Of a stretch of DNA of 64,000 nt, positions 7,837 to 15,924 are shown piece after piece. The notes beneath the pieces were generated by a model, which was not told the DNA's origin, ran no database searches, and saw nothing but the letters and a program-made list of their open reading frames with translations. The translations under genes and the position numbers were made by a program. Each line of letters starts with the position of its first letter. Positions within the stretch are counted from its first letter, which is position 1. Source of the stretch: Dorea_D sp963559605 (GTDB taxonomy: Bacteria > Bacillota > Clostridia > Lachnospirales > Lachnospiraceae); the NCBI GenBank assembly GCA_963559605.1, contig CAUWLL010000012.1:1-64000 (forward strand), in the 5' to 3' direction.

Positions 7837-8038
7837 AATCTGCTTTTGCCTGTCTTAATAAGAAGCTGTAGCGCATCCAGGCGGCGTTGCTCTGGTAGAT
7901 ATAACAGTCGATGAGATCAGGATCGGAAGCGTTCTGGAAATTGGTATAAGCATCGTCAATTTCCTGTTTTGTTTGTCTGATCTCTGCCAGAAGGCTGTTG
8001 TTTTTTTGTGCTGTGGATCGGTGCGAGAAAAGTTTCAT
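7835..8038 (-). CDS. DUF2508 (YaaL) family protein
   Basis: A 67-residue protein whose second half matches DUF2508/YaaL: IDDAYTNFQNASDPDLIDCY then IYQSNAAWMRYSFLLRQAK. Its function is unknown. In B. subtilis yaaL lies between recR and bofA. Here it is divergent to a bofA-like gene (118-bp gap), while recR is 50 kb away at 58741. The ribosome site on the minus strand is GGAGGT, 6-7 bp before the ATG. Its stop codon lies against the terminator shared with the upstream operon. Confidence 0.85.
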   Translation of the reverse strand: MKLFSHRSTAQKNNSLLAEIRQTKQEIDDAYTNFQNASDPDLIDCYIYQSNAAWMRYSFLLRQAKAD

Positions 8039-8156
8039 AATGTACCTCCTCTTTCCAGAAATGTTTAAAGTTACCTATAGTATAGACAGATTGGGGGAAT
8101 AAAATACAAGAGAACAGGATATATATGGATATAGAAACAAGAAAGAAGGAATCTGT

Positions 8157-8366
8157 ATGCCGGAATATCGCTCAAGTGTCATCGTTAATTTTTTCATACG
8201 TGCAATCCTCGGGTTTGCAATGATATTTTTCATTAACCAGTTTTTAGTGTCGCAGGATATTCCTGTCCGTGTTGGTATGAACCCGGCGACCTTCGTAACT
8301 TCAGGAGTACTGGGGACGCCGGGAGTTGCTCTTTTATACGGAATTTCTTTCTATCAGGGCTTTTGA
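8157..8366 (+). CDS. BofA-like pro-sigma-K processing regulator
   Basis: A 69-residue protein with two hydrophobic segments (about residues 8-28 and 43-66). The second contains the BofA signature NPATFVTSGVLGTPGVALLY. BofA in B. subtilis restrains the SpoIVFB protease in the outer forespore membrane, timing sigma-K activation. The start has AAGAAGGA at 8143-8150. A GAATAAAA (8097-8104) upstream of ATATATA could be a weak sigma-E type promoter. The last 33 bp overlap the 3-prime end of the convergent phosphopantetheinyl transferase gene. Confidence 0.8.
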   Translation: MPEYRSSVIVNFFIRAILGFAMIFFINQFLVSQDIPVRVGMNPATFVTSGVLGTPGVALLYGISFYQGF

Positions 8367-9095
8367 CGAAGTCTGCATGTGGTAACAGATACTACAGACA
8401 TAGCCTTCCGCAGCAGCTATCGCTTCTACCTGCCAGCCGGAGTAGTCTTTATCGTTTCCGATGATTCGGTACTTGGCAGGCGCGGCCTCTTTCCCGGAGA
8501 CAGGTTCTACAAGAAATGAGTCCGGGGAGATGGCAAATCCGCTTCCCAGAGCTTTTAAAAATGCTTCACGGATGGTCCAGTAACGGAAAAATAAAAGTTC
8601 GTGAGAGCTTTCTTCCGACGCGTGAAATACAGAAGTTTCTTTCGGATGAAAGAAACGCCGGATAATCTTTTGGCGGTCTATGGACGGTCGGAGTTTTTCA
8701 ATATCTATGCCAATGGGAGTATCCGAAGAAAAGGCAAGGGCAATCCAATCGCCGGAATGGGAAAGGTTAAAATGAACCGAAAACGGCAGCTTTTCTTCGA
8801 TAAGCAAAGGCTTTCCGTGAATATTTGTTTCGAAGCAGAGTTTTTCCGGCGGATAAGATAAATAACGGCCGAGAAGATACCTCAGCATAGAACGTCCTAT
8901 GAGACTGCGGTTTCGATCATTTTCTTTTTGAAAGTGACCGAGCCGTTTTTTTTCTTCCGGGCTGAGCAGGGAAAAGCAGGCGTGTATATTATCGGTATCG
9001 GCGAGGGAAAACATCCACACATGTATCTGACCGGCAGGAAGTGTCCGGGAGAGGGACTTGTCTAAATCTTTTATAGTAAATGTAAGTAGCTTCAT
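8334..9095 (-). CDS. 4-prime-phosphopantetheinyl transferase, Sfp superfamily
   Basis: It transfers phosphopantetheine from CoA to a serine of carrier proteins. The family motifs are visible: HFNLSHSGDWIALAF, the Mg-binding PIGIDIEKL and RYWTIREAFLKALGSG (the WTxKEAxxK motif with Arg-Glu). The ATG at 9095 is chosen because AAAGGA precedes it; the frame stays open to 9266 only through AT-rich leader sequence. At 253 residues it is a two-lobed Sfp type rather than the short AcpS type. No carrier protein or synthase gene is in the window, so its partner is unknown. Its 3-prime end overlaps bofA on the other strand. Confidence 0.9.
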   Translation of the reverse strand: MKLLTFTIKDLDKSLSRTLPAGQIHVWMFSLADTDNIHACFSLLSPEEKKRLGHFQKENDRNRSLIGRSMLRYLLGRYLSYPPEKLCFETNIHGKPLLIEEKLPFSVHFNLSHSGDWIALAFSSDTPIGIDIEKLRPSIDRQKIIRRFFHPKETSVFHASEESSHELLFFRYWTIREAFLKALGSGFAISPDSFLVEPVSGKEAAPAKYRIIGNDKDYSGWQVEAIAAAEGYVCSICYHMQTSSKALIERNSV

Positions 9096-9447
9096 AAAAC
9101 AATCCTTTCGGAAAATCAAAACTGTCATTTTTAACGATAATTTATTATAACTTTTGTGGAAAGGTTTGAAAAGAAGAAAGAAGAAAAAGATTTTATCAAA
9201 TTTTGTGGAGAAAAAAACCATCGGAATTTGGTGAGGATTCACAAAGATATTTGGATTTGCCATCAAGGGTAGACAGAAAGAAAAAGAGGGGTTATAATCG
9301 TCCTACAAGTCGCACAAAAGACTTGTATCTGATTGTTTTATCTATTGATAGTTTCAACGTAATTCAAGAATTTCAAGCCATTTCGGCAGAGAATTCAAGG
9401 CAAAGTAAGTAAAAAAGAAGACGTATGTAATACGGGAGGTACATTAT
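9096..9447. other. 352-bp intergenic region with the Tad operon promoter and leader
   Basis: No gene is seen here. A promoter (9271-9299) is followed by an untranslated leader of about 140 nt holding two small hairpins: ACAAGTC/GACTTGT (9305-9326) and CGTAT/ATACG abutting the GGGAGGT ribosome site at 9434-9440. The second hairpin could hinder ribosome binding. Confidence 0.5.
9271..9299 (+). promoter_or_regulatory. Promoter of the Tad pilus operon
   Basis: TAGACA (9271-9276) and TATAAT (9294-9299) are separated by 17 bp. No other good promoter is seen before the GTG start at 9448. Confidence 0.6.
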
Positions 9448-10395
9448 GTGAGTGGTAAGAATTTGATCATTTGTGACCCAGAAGAAGAATATGCACAGGC
9501 ATTGGCAGTGTATTTGATGCAGAAGAAAGAGCTTTCGGTTCAGGTGCAGGTGTGCAGCAGTGTCAGTCAGCTGGAATCGTTAGCTCAAGAGACGCAGATC
9601 CACCTTCTTTTTCTTTCAGAAGAGTACAGAAGGGAGGATAGAAGCCGGATAGGTGCAGAGAAAGTATTCTTGCTTTACAGCCACAGGGATGTGAAAGCGG
9701 AAGAAGGAGAGATACTTTTATACAAGTATCAACCCGGCAGGCAGATTATGGCGGCGCTTATAAAGGAATGCGGATTTCAGGAGAAAGAAGAGAGTATTTT
9801 CGGTACATTCGGAAGAAAAAAGACTGCAAAGGTAATCGGAATCTTTTCTCCTGTACACCGCATCGGAAAGACGTCGTATGGACTGAGACTGGGCGAAGAA
9901 CTGGCGGCTTCCAGAAACGTATTGTATTTGAATCTGGAGCTGTGCGGAGGGATCGGCGGACATTTTGAGGAGGGGGAACAGACGCTTTCGGACGTGCTCT
10001 ACTATGCGAGACAGGAAAAAGGCAATCTGGGACTTTTGCTCACGACGGTTGTAAGACATCGTAAAAAACTGGATTATATACTGCCTATGTCGGTTGCAGA
10101 AGATATGAAAAGTATTCGGGCAGAGGAGTGGACGGAATTGATTCGAAGGATTCTGGAAGAGAGTATTTATGAGGTACTGATTCTGGATATTGACGAAGGG
10201 CTCCAAGAGGTGTTAAAGGTTCTTAATATCTGTACGGAAATCCATATGTTGTGGCGCAAAGACCGCTATAGCGAGGCGAAGATACGCCAGTTTGAGAAAG
10301 AGGCGAGTCTGCTTGGGTACGAAAAAGTTTTAAAGAAAATTATTAGAAAGGAGTGTCATGATCGAGGCGGAACAACTTCATGCAAGGATTCTTGA
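9448..10395 (+). CDS. TadZ/CpaE-like pilus assembly ATPase
   Basis: This is a MinD/ParA-superfamily protein that positions Tad secretion systems at the membrane. The N-terminal ~110 residues look like an atypical receiver domain (LIICDPEEEYAQALAVYL). The ATPase domain begins near residue 125 with VIGIFSPVHRIGKTS, a P-loop with GKT at 140-142 but without the usual KGGVGKT spacing. LILDIDEG near residue 250 fits the Walker B strand. The GTG start at 9448 follows GGGAGGT; an ATG at 9446 is immediately closed by TGA. The gene overlaps tadA by 38 bp and opens the pilus operon. Confidence 0.85.
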   Translation: MSGKNLIICDPEEEYAQALAVYLMQKKELSVQVQVCSSVSQLESLAQETQIHLLFLSEEYRREDRSRIGAEKVFLLYSHRDVKAEEGEILLYKYQPGRQIMAALIKECGFQEKEESIFGTFGRKKTAKVIGIFSPVHRIGKTSYGLRLGEELAASRNVLYLNLELCGGIGGHFEEGEQTLSDVLYYARQEKGNLGLLLTTVVRHRKKLDYILPMSVAEDMKSIRAEEWTELIRRILEESIYEVLILDIDEGLQEVLKVLNICTEIHMLWRKDRYSEAKIRQFEKEASLLGYEKVLKKIIRKECHDRGGTTSCKDS

Positions 10396-11590
10396 GGAGC
10401 TGGATCTGTCGAAGGAAGTAGAAGACGAAGAATTGACCAGGATCATCTACCGGGTATTGCAGGATGTGAGTGAGCAGGAATACATTCCTCTGGGAGTACG
10501 GACTGCGCTCGGAAAAGAGCTGTTTAACGCTTTTCGGAAGCTGGATCTTTTGCAGGATTTTCTGGAGGATGAAGGGATTACCGAAATTATGATCAACGGT
10601 ACCCAAAACATCTTTTTTGAACGAGACGGACGAATCTGTCAGTCAGACAAGCGATTTGTATCCAGAGAAAAGCTGGAAGATGTCATTCAACAAATTGTGG
10701 CGGGTTCTAATCGACTGGTCAATGAAGCGTCTCCTATTGTAGACGCAAGGCTTTCGGACGGTTCCAGGGTAAATGTGGTGCTTGCGCCGATCGCACTCAA
10801 CGGTCCTATTGTAACAATCCGCAAGTTTCCACGAGAATCGATTACGATGAGAGAACTTATCTTGTGGCATTCTGTCAGTAGGGAAGTCGTAAGTTTTCTG
10901 TCTATGCTGGTCAGGGCAGGATATAACATCTTTATCAGTGGAGGGACAGGCTCCGGGAAGACCACATTCTTAAACGCGTTGTCGCAGTATATTCCCAAAG
11001 ATGAAAGAATTATTACAATCGAAGATAATGCAGAGCTTCGTATTTTAGATGTGCCGAATCTGGTAAGTCTGGAAGCCAGAAATGCCAATGTAGAGGGTAC
11101 GGGAGCAGTGACGATCCGTGACCTTATTAAGGCGGCGCTCCGTATGCGGCCGGACAGGATTATTGTGGGAGAGGTTCGTTCTGCTGAGGCGATCGATATG
11201 TTGCAGGCGTTAAATACAGGACATGACGGAAGCCTGAGCACCGGACATGCCAACAGTCCGAAAGACATGTTAAGCAGGCTGGAGACAATGGTGCTGATGG
11301 GAATGGACCTTCCCCTTCCGGCAATCCGCAGACAGATCGCTTCGGGGATAGATATTATCGTACATCTGGGTCGGCTGCGGGATAAGAGCAGAAAGGTGTT
11401 GGAAATCAGTGAGGTGGTGGATTACAGAGACGGCGAGATTTTACTGGATGCACTTTATACTTATGAAGAAACAGGAGAGGAGAATGGGAAGATTCAAGGA
11501 ATTTGGAGAAAACAAAAAGAGCTTACACACACCGAAAAACTATTGGAAGCAGGGTATTTACGCAAGGGAAAAATTGTTGATGCAGGTTAA
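10358..11590 (+). CDS. tadA: Tad pilus assembly ATPase TadA/CpaF
   Basis: This hexameric secretion ATPase powers pilus extension at the cytoplasmic face. It shows the type II/IV secretion family core: DEGITEIMINGTQNIF, Walker A ISGGTGSGKTT (about residues 193-203), IITIEDNAELRI, the Asp box IIVGEVRSAEAIDMLQA, and the His box STGHANSPKDML. It has 410 residues, including a short variable C-terminal tail that overlaps tadB by 107 bp. The ATG has AAAGGAG just upstream. No essential motif is missing. Confidence 0.96.
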   Translation: MIEAEQLHARILEELDLSKEVEDEELTRIIYRVLQDVSEQEYIPLGVRTALGKELFNAFRKLDLLQDFLEDEGITEIMINGTQNIFFERDGRICQSDKRFVSREKLEDVIQQIVAGSNRLVNEASPIVDARLSDGSRVNVVLAPIALNGPIVTIRKFPRESITMRELILWHSVSREVVSFLSMLVRAGYNIFISGGTGSGKTTFLNALSQYIPKDERIITIEDNAELRILDVPNLVSLEARNANVEGTGAVTIRDLIKAALRMRPDRIIVGEVRSAEAIDMLQALNTGHDGSLSTGHANSPKDMLSRLETMVLMGMDLPLPAIRRQIASGIDIIVHLGRLRDKSRKVLEISEVVDYRDGEILLDALYTYEETGEENGKIQGIWRKQKELTHTEKLLEAGYLRKGKIVDAG

Positions 11591-12272
11591 GGCGGGAGGA
11601 TTGACGGCTGTTACAGCATGGCTTTACTATCGATCGCTGTGGGCATTTCCGGTATTACTTCCGTTTTGGATATGGAATTATAAAAGTATGGAAAAAGACT
11701 GTATATATAAGAAGAAAGCAGAGTTTTTAATACAGTTTAAAGAGATGATCCAGAGCATGGCATCGGCGCTTAATACAGGATATTCTGTGGAAAATGCGGT
11801 GAAGGAAACACAGAAGGAACTCCGGCTTTTGTATGCAAAAGACAGTTTGATTTCCTTGGAAATGGCGGTTATTGTGCGGCAGCTTCAGGTTCAGATCCCT
11901 ATGGAACAGGCTCTGGAAGAGTTTGCAGAGAGGGTTCGGCTGGAGGATGTGAAAAATTTTTCCGCAGTATTTTCGGCGGCAAAAAGAAGCGGCGGAGATA
12001 TGATCGCCATTATTCAGAACACGGTAGAACAAATGAGCGGCAGAATAGAAGTAAAACGGGAAATTGATACGATACTGGCTGCGAAGCGTTATGAATTTAA
12101 GGTGATGTCGGCAATTCCCTATATCATTATTGCGTATATGAGTCTTAGTTTTCCGGAATTTATATCTTGTCTGTATGGAAACATCATAGGGAGCGGGGTG
12201 ATGACGATATGTCTGGTCGTATATATGGGCGCATGTGCGCTTGGTGCAAGGCTGGTCGATATAGAAGTCTGA
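11484..12272 (+). CDS. TadB-like inner-membrane platform protein (T2SSF domain)
   Basis: This is one of the two polytopic platform proteins of the Tad machine. ATG 11484 is chosen because AGGAGAGGAG directly precedes it; the frame stays open to 11409 inside tadA. The 262-residue product has an N-terminal hydrophobic pair (about 43-66), a cytoplasmic T2SSF domain (FKEMIQSMASALNTGYSVEN, AVFSAAKRSGGDMIAIIQ) and C-terminal membrane segments. It overlaps tadA by 107 bp and the next gene by 64 bp, so the three genes are nested and probably translated in a coupled way. Confidence 0.85.
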   Translation: MGRFKEFGENKKSLHTPKNYWKQGIYAREKLLMQVKAGGLTAVTAWLYYRSLWAFPVLLPFWIWNYKSMEKDCIYKKKAEFLIQFKEMIQSMASALNTGYSVENAVKETQKELRLLYAKDSLISLEMAVIVRQLQVQIPMEQALEEFAERVRLEDVKNFSAVFSAAKRSGGDMIAIIQNTVEQMSGRIEVKREIDTILAAKRYEFKVMSAIPYIIIAYMSLSFPEFISCLYGNIIGSGVMTICLVVYMGACALGARLVDIEV

Positions 12273-13474
12273 TCGTAGCATTGGTACTCCTGTTTTTGGT
12301 GGGGATGGTCTTAGCGGCAACAGACTATGGAGAATCCCGGAAAGCGATTGAAGAAGGACTTGTGCGTAATTCTTATGGAGAGGGCAGCAGGACAGAACAG
12401 TTAGAGGTATCCGTAGGAGACGAAGAGGAGGCAGAGGTACAGGTAGAGGTGTCAGAGCGCGCGTATAAGGAGGCAGAGGTACAGGCTCTGTTTGACAGAT
12501 GTAAGAAGAAGCTGGACAAGCTGATTTTGGGCAGGAATCAAAGCCCTGACAGAATCCGGTCGGATATGGAGCTTGTCACGGAGATTCCGGGAGAGCCGAT
12601 AGAGATTACATGGGAACTGTCTCGATATGATGTTATGAATATTTACGGAGAGCTTCAGGAAAAAGAGCTGACAGAAGAAGGAACGCTTGTCACTTTGACA
12701 GCAATACTTGGTTATACACGGGAGCAGGAAAAACAGGCAATTTATGAGTGTACGGTTATGGTATTTCCACGAAAGCAAAGCCCGGCAGAGAGACGGGCGG
12801 GCGAAGTGAAAACGGCTGTTGAGCAGGCAGACGAAAGGACAAGAACGGAAGAAATCCTGCCACTGCCGGAGAATGTATCGGGCAACACAGTAAAATATTA
12901 TCATCCTATGGATGACCGGGGATTGATATTGATGGCGTTGGCAGCAGTGACCGGGGTTTTATTGTATGTGATGGAAAAGCAGAATGCAGGAAAGGAAATG
13001 CAGAAAAAGGAGCAGCAGATGCGCTTGGATTACCCGGAGGTGATCAATAAATTTACTTTATTTTTGGGGGCAGGAATGACCGTCAAGCGGGCGTGGAAAA
13101 AGATCGTATCCGATTATGAAGAACAAAAAGAAGCATGGGGAGAACGGCAGGTGTATGAGGAGATGAAGATTACCTGTCACGAGATGGAAAGTGGAATTAC
13201 AGAGTCCGAAAGCTATGAAAGATTTGGCAGGCGGTGCGGACTACAGGAGTATGTACGGTTTGGAGCGTTACTTTCCCAGAATCTGAGAAAAGGAACAAAG
13301 GGGCTGGGGCAGATATTAAAGTTGGAAGCCATACAGGCATTTGAGGAACGAAAAGCCAGAGCGAAAAGACTGGGGGAGGAAGCGGGAACAAAACTTTTAG
13401 GTCCCATGTTCTTGATGCTGGCAGTGGTTTTGTTCATTGTAATTGTTCCGGCATTTATGTCTGTGCAGTTTTAA
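12209..13474 (+). CDS. TadC-like platform protein with an extracytoplasmic insert
   Basis: The C-terminal part (about residues 268-420) is a T2SSF domain: DYPEVINKFTLFLGAGMTVK, FGALLSQNLRKGTKGLG and a last hydrophobic helix. Unlike ordinary TadC (about 300 residues) this one has 421. A helix at 20-37 is followed by about 200 residues before a second helix (238-254), so that segment should lie outside the membrane. Residues about 105-186 resemble an atrophied bacterial Ig domain (TW then VTLTAILG and a closing YECTVMVFP strand). ATG 12209 has GGAGCGGGG upstream. The domain reading is moderate, the T2SSF call firm. Confidence 0.8.
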   Translation: MSGRIYGRMCAWCKAGRYRSLIVALVLLFLVGMVLAATDYGESRKAIEEGLVRNSYGEGSRTEQLEVSVGDEEEAEVQVEVSERAYKEAEVQALFDRCKKKLDKLILGRNQSPDRIRSDMELVTEIPGEPIEITWELSRYDVMNIYGELQEKELTEEGTLVTLTAILGYTREQEKQAIYECTVMVFPRKQSPAERRAGEVKTAVEQADERTRTEEILPLPENVSGNTVKYYHPMDDRGLILMALAAVTGVLLYVMEKQNAGKEMQKKEQQMRLDYPEVINKFTLFLGAGMTVKRAWKKIVSDYEEQKEAWGERQVYEEMKITCHEMESGITESESYERFGRRCGLQEYVRFGALLSQNLRKGTKGLGQILKLEAIQAFEERKARAKRLGEEAGTKLLGPMFLMLAVVLFIVIVPAFMSVQF

Positions 13475-13499
13475 AAATGATAAGAAGGAGGTATTTCGT

Positions 13500-13676
13500 A
13501 TGTGGAGATTATATTTCTTGAAACGTTTTTGGAAGGAAGAAAAGGGAGTCGGCGTTGTGGAGGTTATTTTGATATTGGTGGTTTTGATCGGGCTGGTGTT
13601 GATTTTTAAATCGCAGCTTACCGGTTTGGTACAGACAATTTTCCAGAAGATTACCAGTGAAAGTTCGGGGATCTAA
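13500..13676 (+). CDS. Flp-type (type IVb) pilin
   Basis: This is the likely major pilin of the Tad pilus. It has only 58 residues, typical of Flp. The prepilin site is EEKG/VGVVE, with cleavage after Gly16 and the conserved Glu at +5 of the mature protein, followed by a hydrophobic helix (VILILVVLIGLVLIF). The start is fixed by AAGGAGG at 13485-13491. It lacks the usual Flp Tyr after Glu; Val stands there instead. It lies between the platform genes and the pseudopilin-like genes, as expected, and should be a substrate of the prepilin peptidase at 15903. Confidence 0.88.
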   Translation: MWRLYFLKRFWKEEKGVGVVEVILILVVLIGLVLIFKSQLTGLVQTIFQKITSESSGI

Positions 13677-13680
13677 TGGA

Positions 13681-15045
13681 ATGAAGAAAGGAGAAGTTAC
13701 CGTTTATCTGAGTCTGGTGTTTATTCTGTTGCTTTCATTTGTGGGAGGCATCATGGAGGCGGCATCGGTGCAGATGGCAAAAAGCTATCGCAGAGCGGAT
13801 GTGAACCGGGGGATAGAGTCTGTGTTTGCAGAGTATCAAAAAGAGCTTTTGAAGGAATATGACATTTTTGCACTGGACGGCAGTTATGAGACGGGCAAAT
13901 ATTCGGAACAGAATATAGAGAAACGTCTGGGGTTTTACGGAGCACAGGATATGGAGCATTCGGTTAAGAAGATCGAGTTTTTGACAGACCATGGTGGAAA
14001 AGCCTTTTATGAGCAAGTGACAGCGTACATGCAGCATAGGTACGGTGTTGATGCACTGAAGGATAAGACGGGCATGACGGATGTGTGGAAAAGCCAGCAG
14101 GAGCAGACACAGGATTACTTAAAGCATGAGTCGGAAAAACAACAGGATCTGGATGCGCTTCTTCAGGAAAATGAAGGAGCGCTTCCTGAAAAAGACAATC
14201 CGATCGCCCATGTAGAAAAGCTGAAGAAGTCGTCTTTTTTGAACCTGGTCATGCCGAAAACGAAAAAAATTTCTGAAAAGAAGATAGAAGTAAGTACCGT
14301 AGTGTCTGCCCGAAAGAGGAATCGGGGATACGGAGATTTTTCGGAAGTATCCAAGAAAGACGAGACACTAACTTCTCTTCTTTTCGGGGAATATCTGCTG
14401 GAACATTTTGAACATGCGGCAGGAGAGCTGGGAAAAGGTGCGTTAGATTACGAGCTGGAATATATTTTGGAGGGAAAGGAAAGCGATCGGGAGAATCTGG
14501 AGGCTGTGGCAAAGAAACTTCTGCTTCTGAGATTTGTACCCAACTATGCACACCTTCAAAAAAGCAACGCGAAAAAGGCAGAGGCGGAAGCAATGGCTCT
14601 TGCTTTATGTTCAATATTGGCAATACCTGCAATTACAAAGGCCGCGGCACAGGTGATTCTTCTTGCGTGGGCATACGGAGAATCTGTGATGGATGTCAGA
14701 TCGCTGCTCAATGGCAGTAAAGTACCTCTCGTAAAATCGGAAGAAAGCTGGCAGTTATCTCTGGCAGGACTTTTAAAACTGGGAGAATCAGGGGATTTGA
14801 ATGACGGAAAAGATGCCGGAAACGGACTTCCCTATGAAGAATATTTGCGGATCCTTTTGTTTTTAGAACAGAAGGAGAATATAGGGATCCGTGCACTGGA
14901 TATGATCGAGCAGGGGTTAAGGACAGAACGCGGACTTACATTCTTTCGGGCAGACTTCTGCATCAGTAAGATAGAGGTCGCAACAACCTGTAATTTACGC
15001 AGAGGAGTTACGTATCGCTTTCGAACATATTTTGGATACAACTAG
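13681..15045 (+). CDS. DUF5702-type pilus-associated protein
   Basis: A 454-residue protein with a short N-terminal KKGEVTVYLSLVFILLLSFVGG segment, then a long mainly helical extracytoplasmic region (about 35-445). The opening resembles DUF5702 proteins of Lachnospiraceae Tad loci. The KG-EVTVY start also looks like a pseudopilin cleavage site, but with Tyr instead of Glu at +5. An alternative GTG start at 13657 overlaps the pilin gene; ATG 13681 gives the family-like N-terminus. It may be a TadG-like minor component. Function not established. Confidence 0.72.
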   Translation: MKKGEVTVYLSLVFILLLSFVGGIMEAASVQMAKSYRRADVNRGIESVFAEYQKELLKEYDIFALDGSYETGKYSEQNIEKRLGFYGAQDMEHSVKKIEFLTDHGGKAFYEQVTAYMQHRYGVDALKDKTGMTDVWKSQQEQTQDYLKHESEKQQDLDALLQENEGALPEKDNPIAHVEKLKKSSFLNLVMPKTKKISEKKIEVSTVVSARKRNRGYGDFSEVSKKDETLTSLLFGEYLLEHFEHAAGELGKGALDYELEYILEGKESDRENLEAVAKKLLLLRFVPNYAHLQKSNAKKAEAEAMALALCSILAIPAITKAAAQVILLAWAYGESVMDVRSLLNGSKVPLVKSEESWQLSLAGLLKLGESGDLNDGKDAGNGLPYEEYLRILLFLEQKENIGIRALDMIEQGLRTERGLTFFRADFCISKIEVATTCNLRRGVTYRFRTYFGYN

Positions 15046-15057
15046 GGGCAAAGACAG

Positions 15058-15924
15058 ATGCCTTTTCGGCATATACAATCCAAGATGAATAAAAAAATAC
15101 AAGAAAGGAGCTGGATTCGTTCAATGAATAATTATAGATTCCCCTCAAAACCTGTCAAACGTTCAAAGTCCGGGAAGGCATCTGTCTTTGCCTCTGTAAA
15201 AGGAAGTATTACGGTGGAGGCGGCGATGGCAGTGCCGATTTTCTTCTTCGCAGTAGTCTGTCTGTTTTATCTGATGGAGATCATGGCAGTGCAGACTGCT
15301 GTGAGGAGCGGCTTACAATATGCGGGAAAAGAAGTTGCTGAGGAGGGGTATATAAAACGGATGCTTTCGCCCTCTGAAATAGAAGCGGATGTAGTAAATG
15401 CCATTGGAGCAAAGCGGCTGGAAAGAAGCATTGTGGCCGGCGGCAGCGGCGGAATTGATTGCAGCGCCTCCCGAACGTCGGCGAGAACAGGAATCGCAGA
15501 GTTGCAGGCGGTTTATCATATCCGTGTCCCGATTCCGATGTTTGGAATTCCGCCTGTCGCTTATAAAGAACAAATCAGGGTGAAAACGTGGACCGGTTAT
15601 GAAAAGAGCGGGATTGCCGAGGATTCTGAGACGGTTTACATTACAGAGACGGGAGTGGTCTACCACAAGGACTATCACTGTACTTATCTGGATCTGTCTG
15701 TTCGAATGGTGTCGTCGTCAGAGCTTGCAGACCTACGAAATCACAACGGCGGCAAATATCACCCTTGCGAGCGATGTAAGAAAAGTTCGGGAGGTGTGTA
15801 CATTACAGATTATGGAGATCGTTACCACAGTTCTCTTTCGTGCAGTGGATTAAAAAGGACGGTTTATGCAGTTCCGGTGTCGGAAGCAGTAGGAAAGGGG
15901 GCATGTTCCAAGTGTGGACGGTAA
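15058..15924 (+). CDS. TadE-like pseudopilin with duplicated Cys/His C-terminal motif
   Basis: The N-terminal region has the prepilin motif KG/SITVE (cleavage after Gly49, Glu54 at +5) and a hydrophobic helix (55-75), typical of TadE pseudopilins. A middle domain follows (about 80-190). The C-terminus carries two copies of a motif: VYIT, G, YH, Cys, Leu, then CxxC (193-240 with Cys208, 237, 240; 247-286 with Cys262, 283, 286). These could bind zinc or form disulfides outside the cell. Start codons at 15058 (AGGGG upstream) and 15124 (GGAG upstream) are both possible. It overlaps the peptidase gene by 22 bp. Confidence 0.8.
   Translation: MPFRHIQSKMNKKIQERSWIRSMNNYRFPSKPVKRSKSGKASVFASVKGSITVEAAMAVPIFFFAVVCLFYLMEIMAVQTAVRSGLQYAGKEVAEEGYIKRMLSPSEIEADVVNAIGAKRLERSIVAGGSGGIDCSASRTSARTGIAELQAVYHIRVPIPMFGIPPVAYKEQIRVKTWTGYEKSGIAEDSETVYITETGVVYHKDYHCTYLDLSVRMVSSSELADLRNHNGGKYHPCERCKKSSGGVYITDYGDRYHSSLSCSGLKRTVYAVPVSEAVGKGACSKCGR

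Noticed and set aside
9203..9412. 69-codon ORF in the Tad leader region
   Set aside because: It spans the promoter, has no ribosome site, and its sequence is low-quality and basic without a domain.
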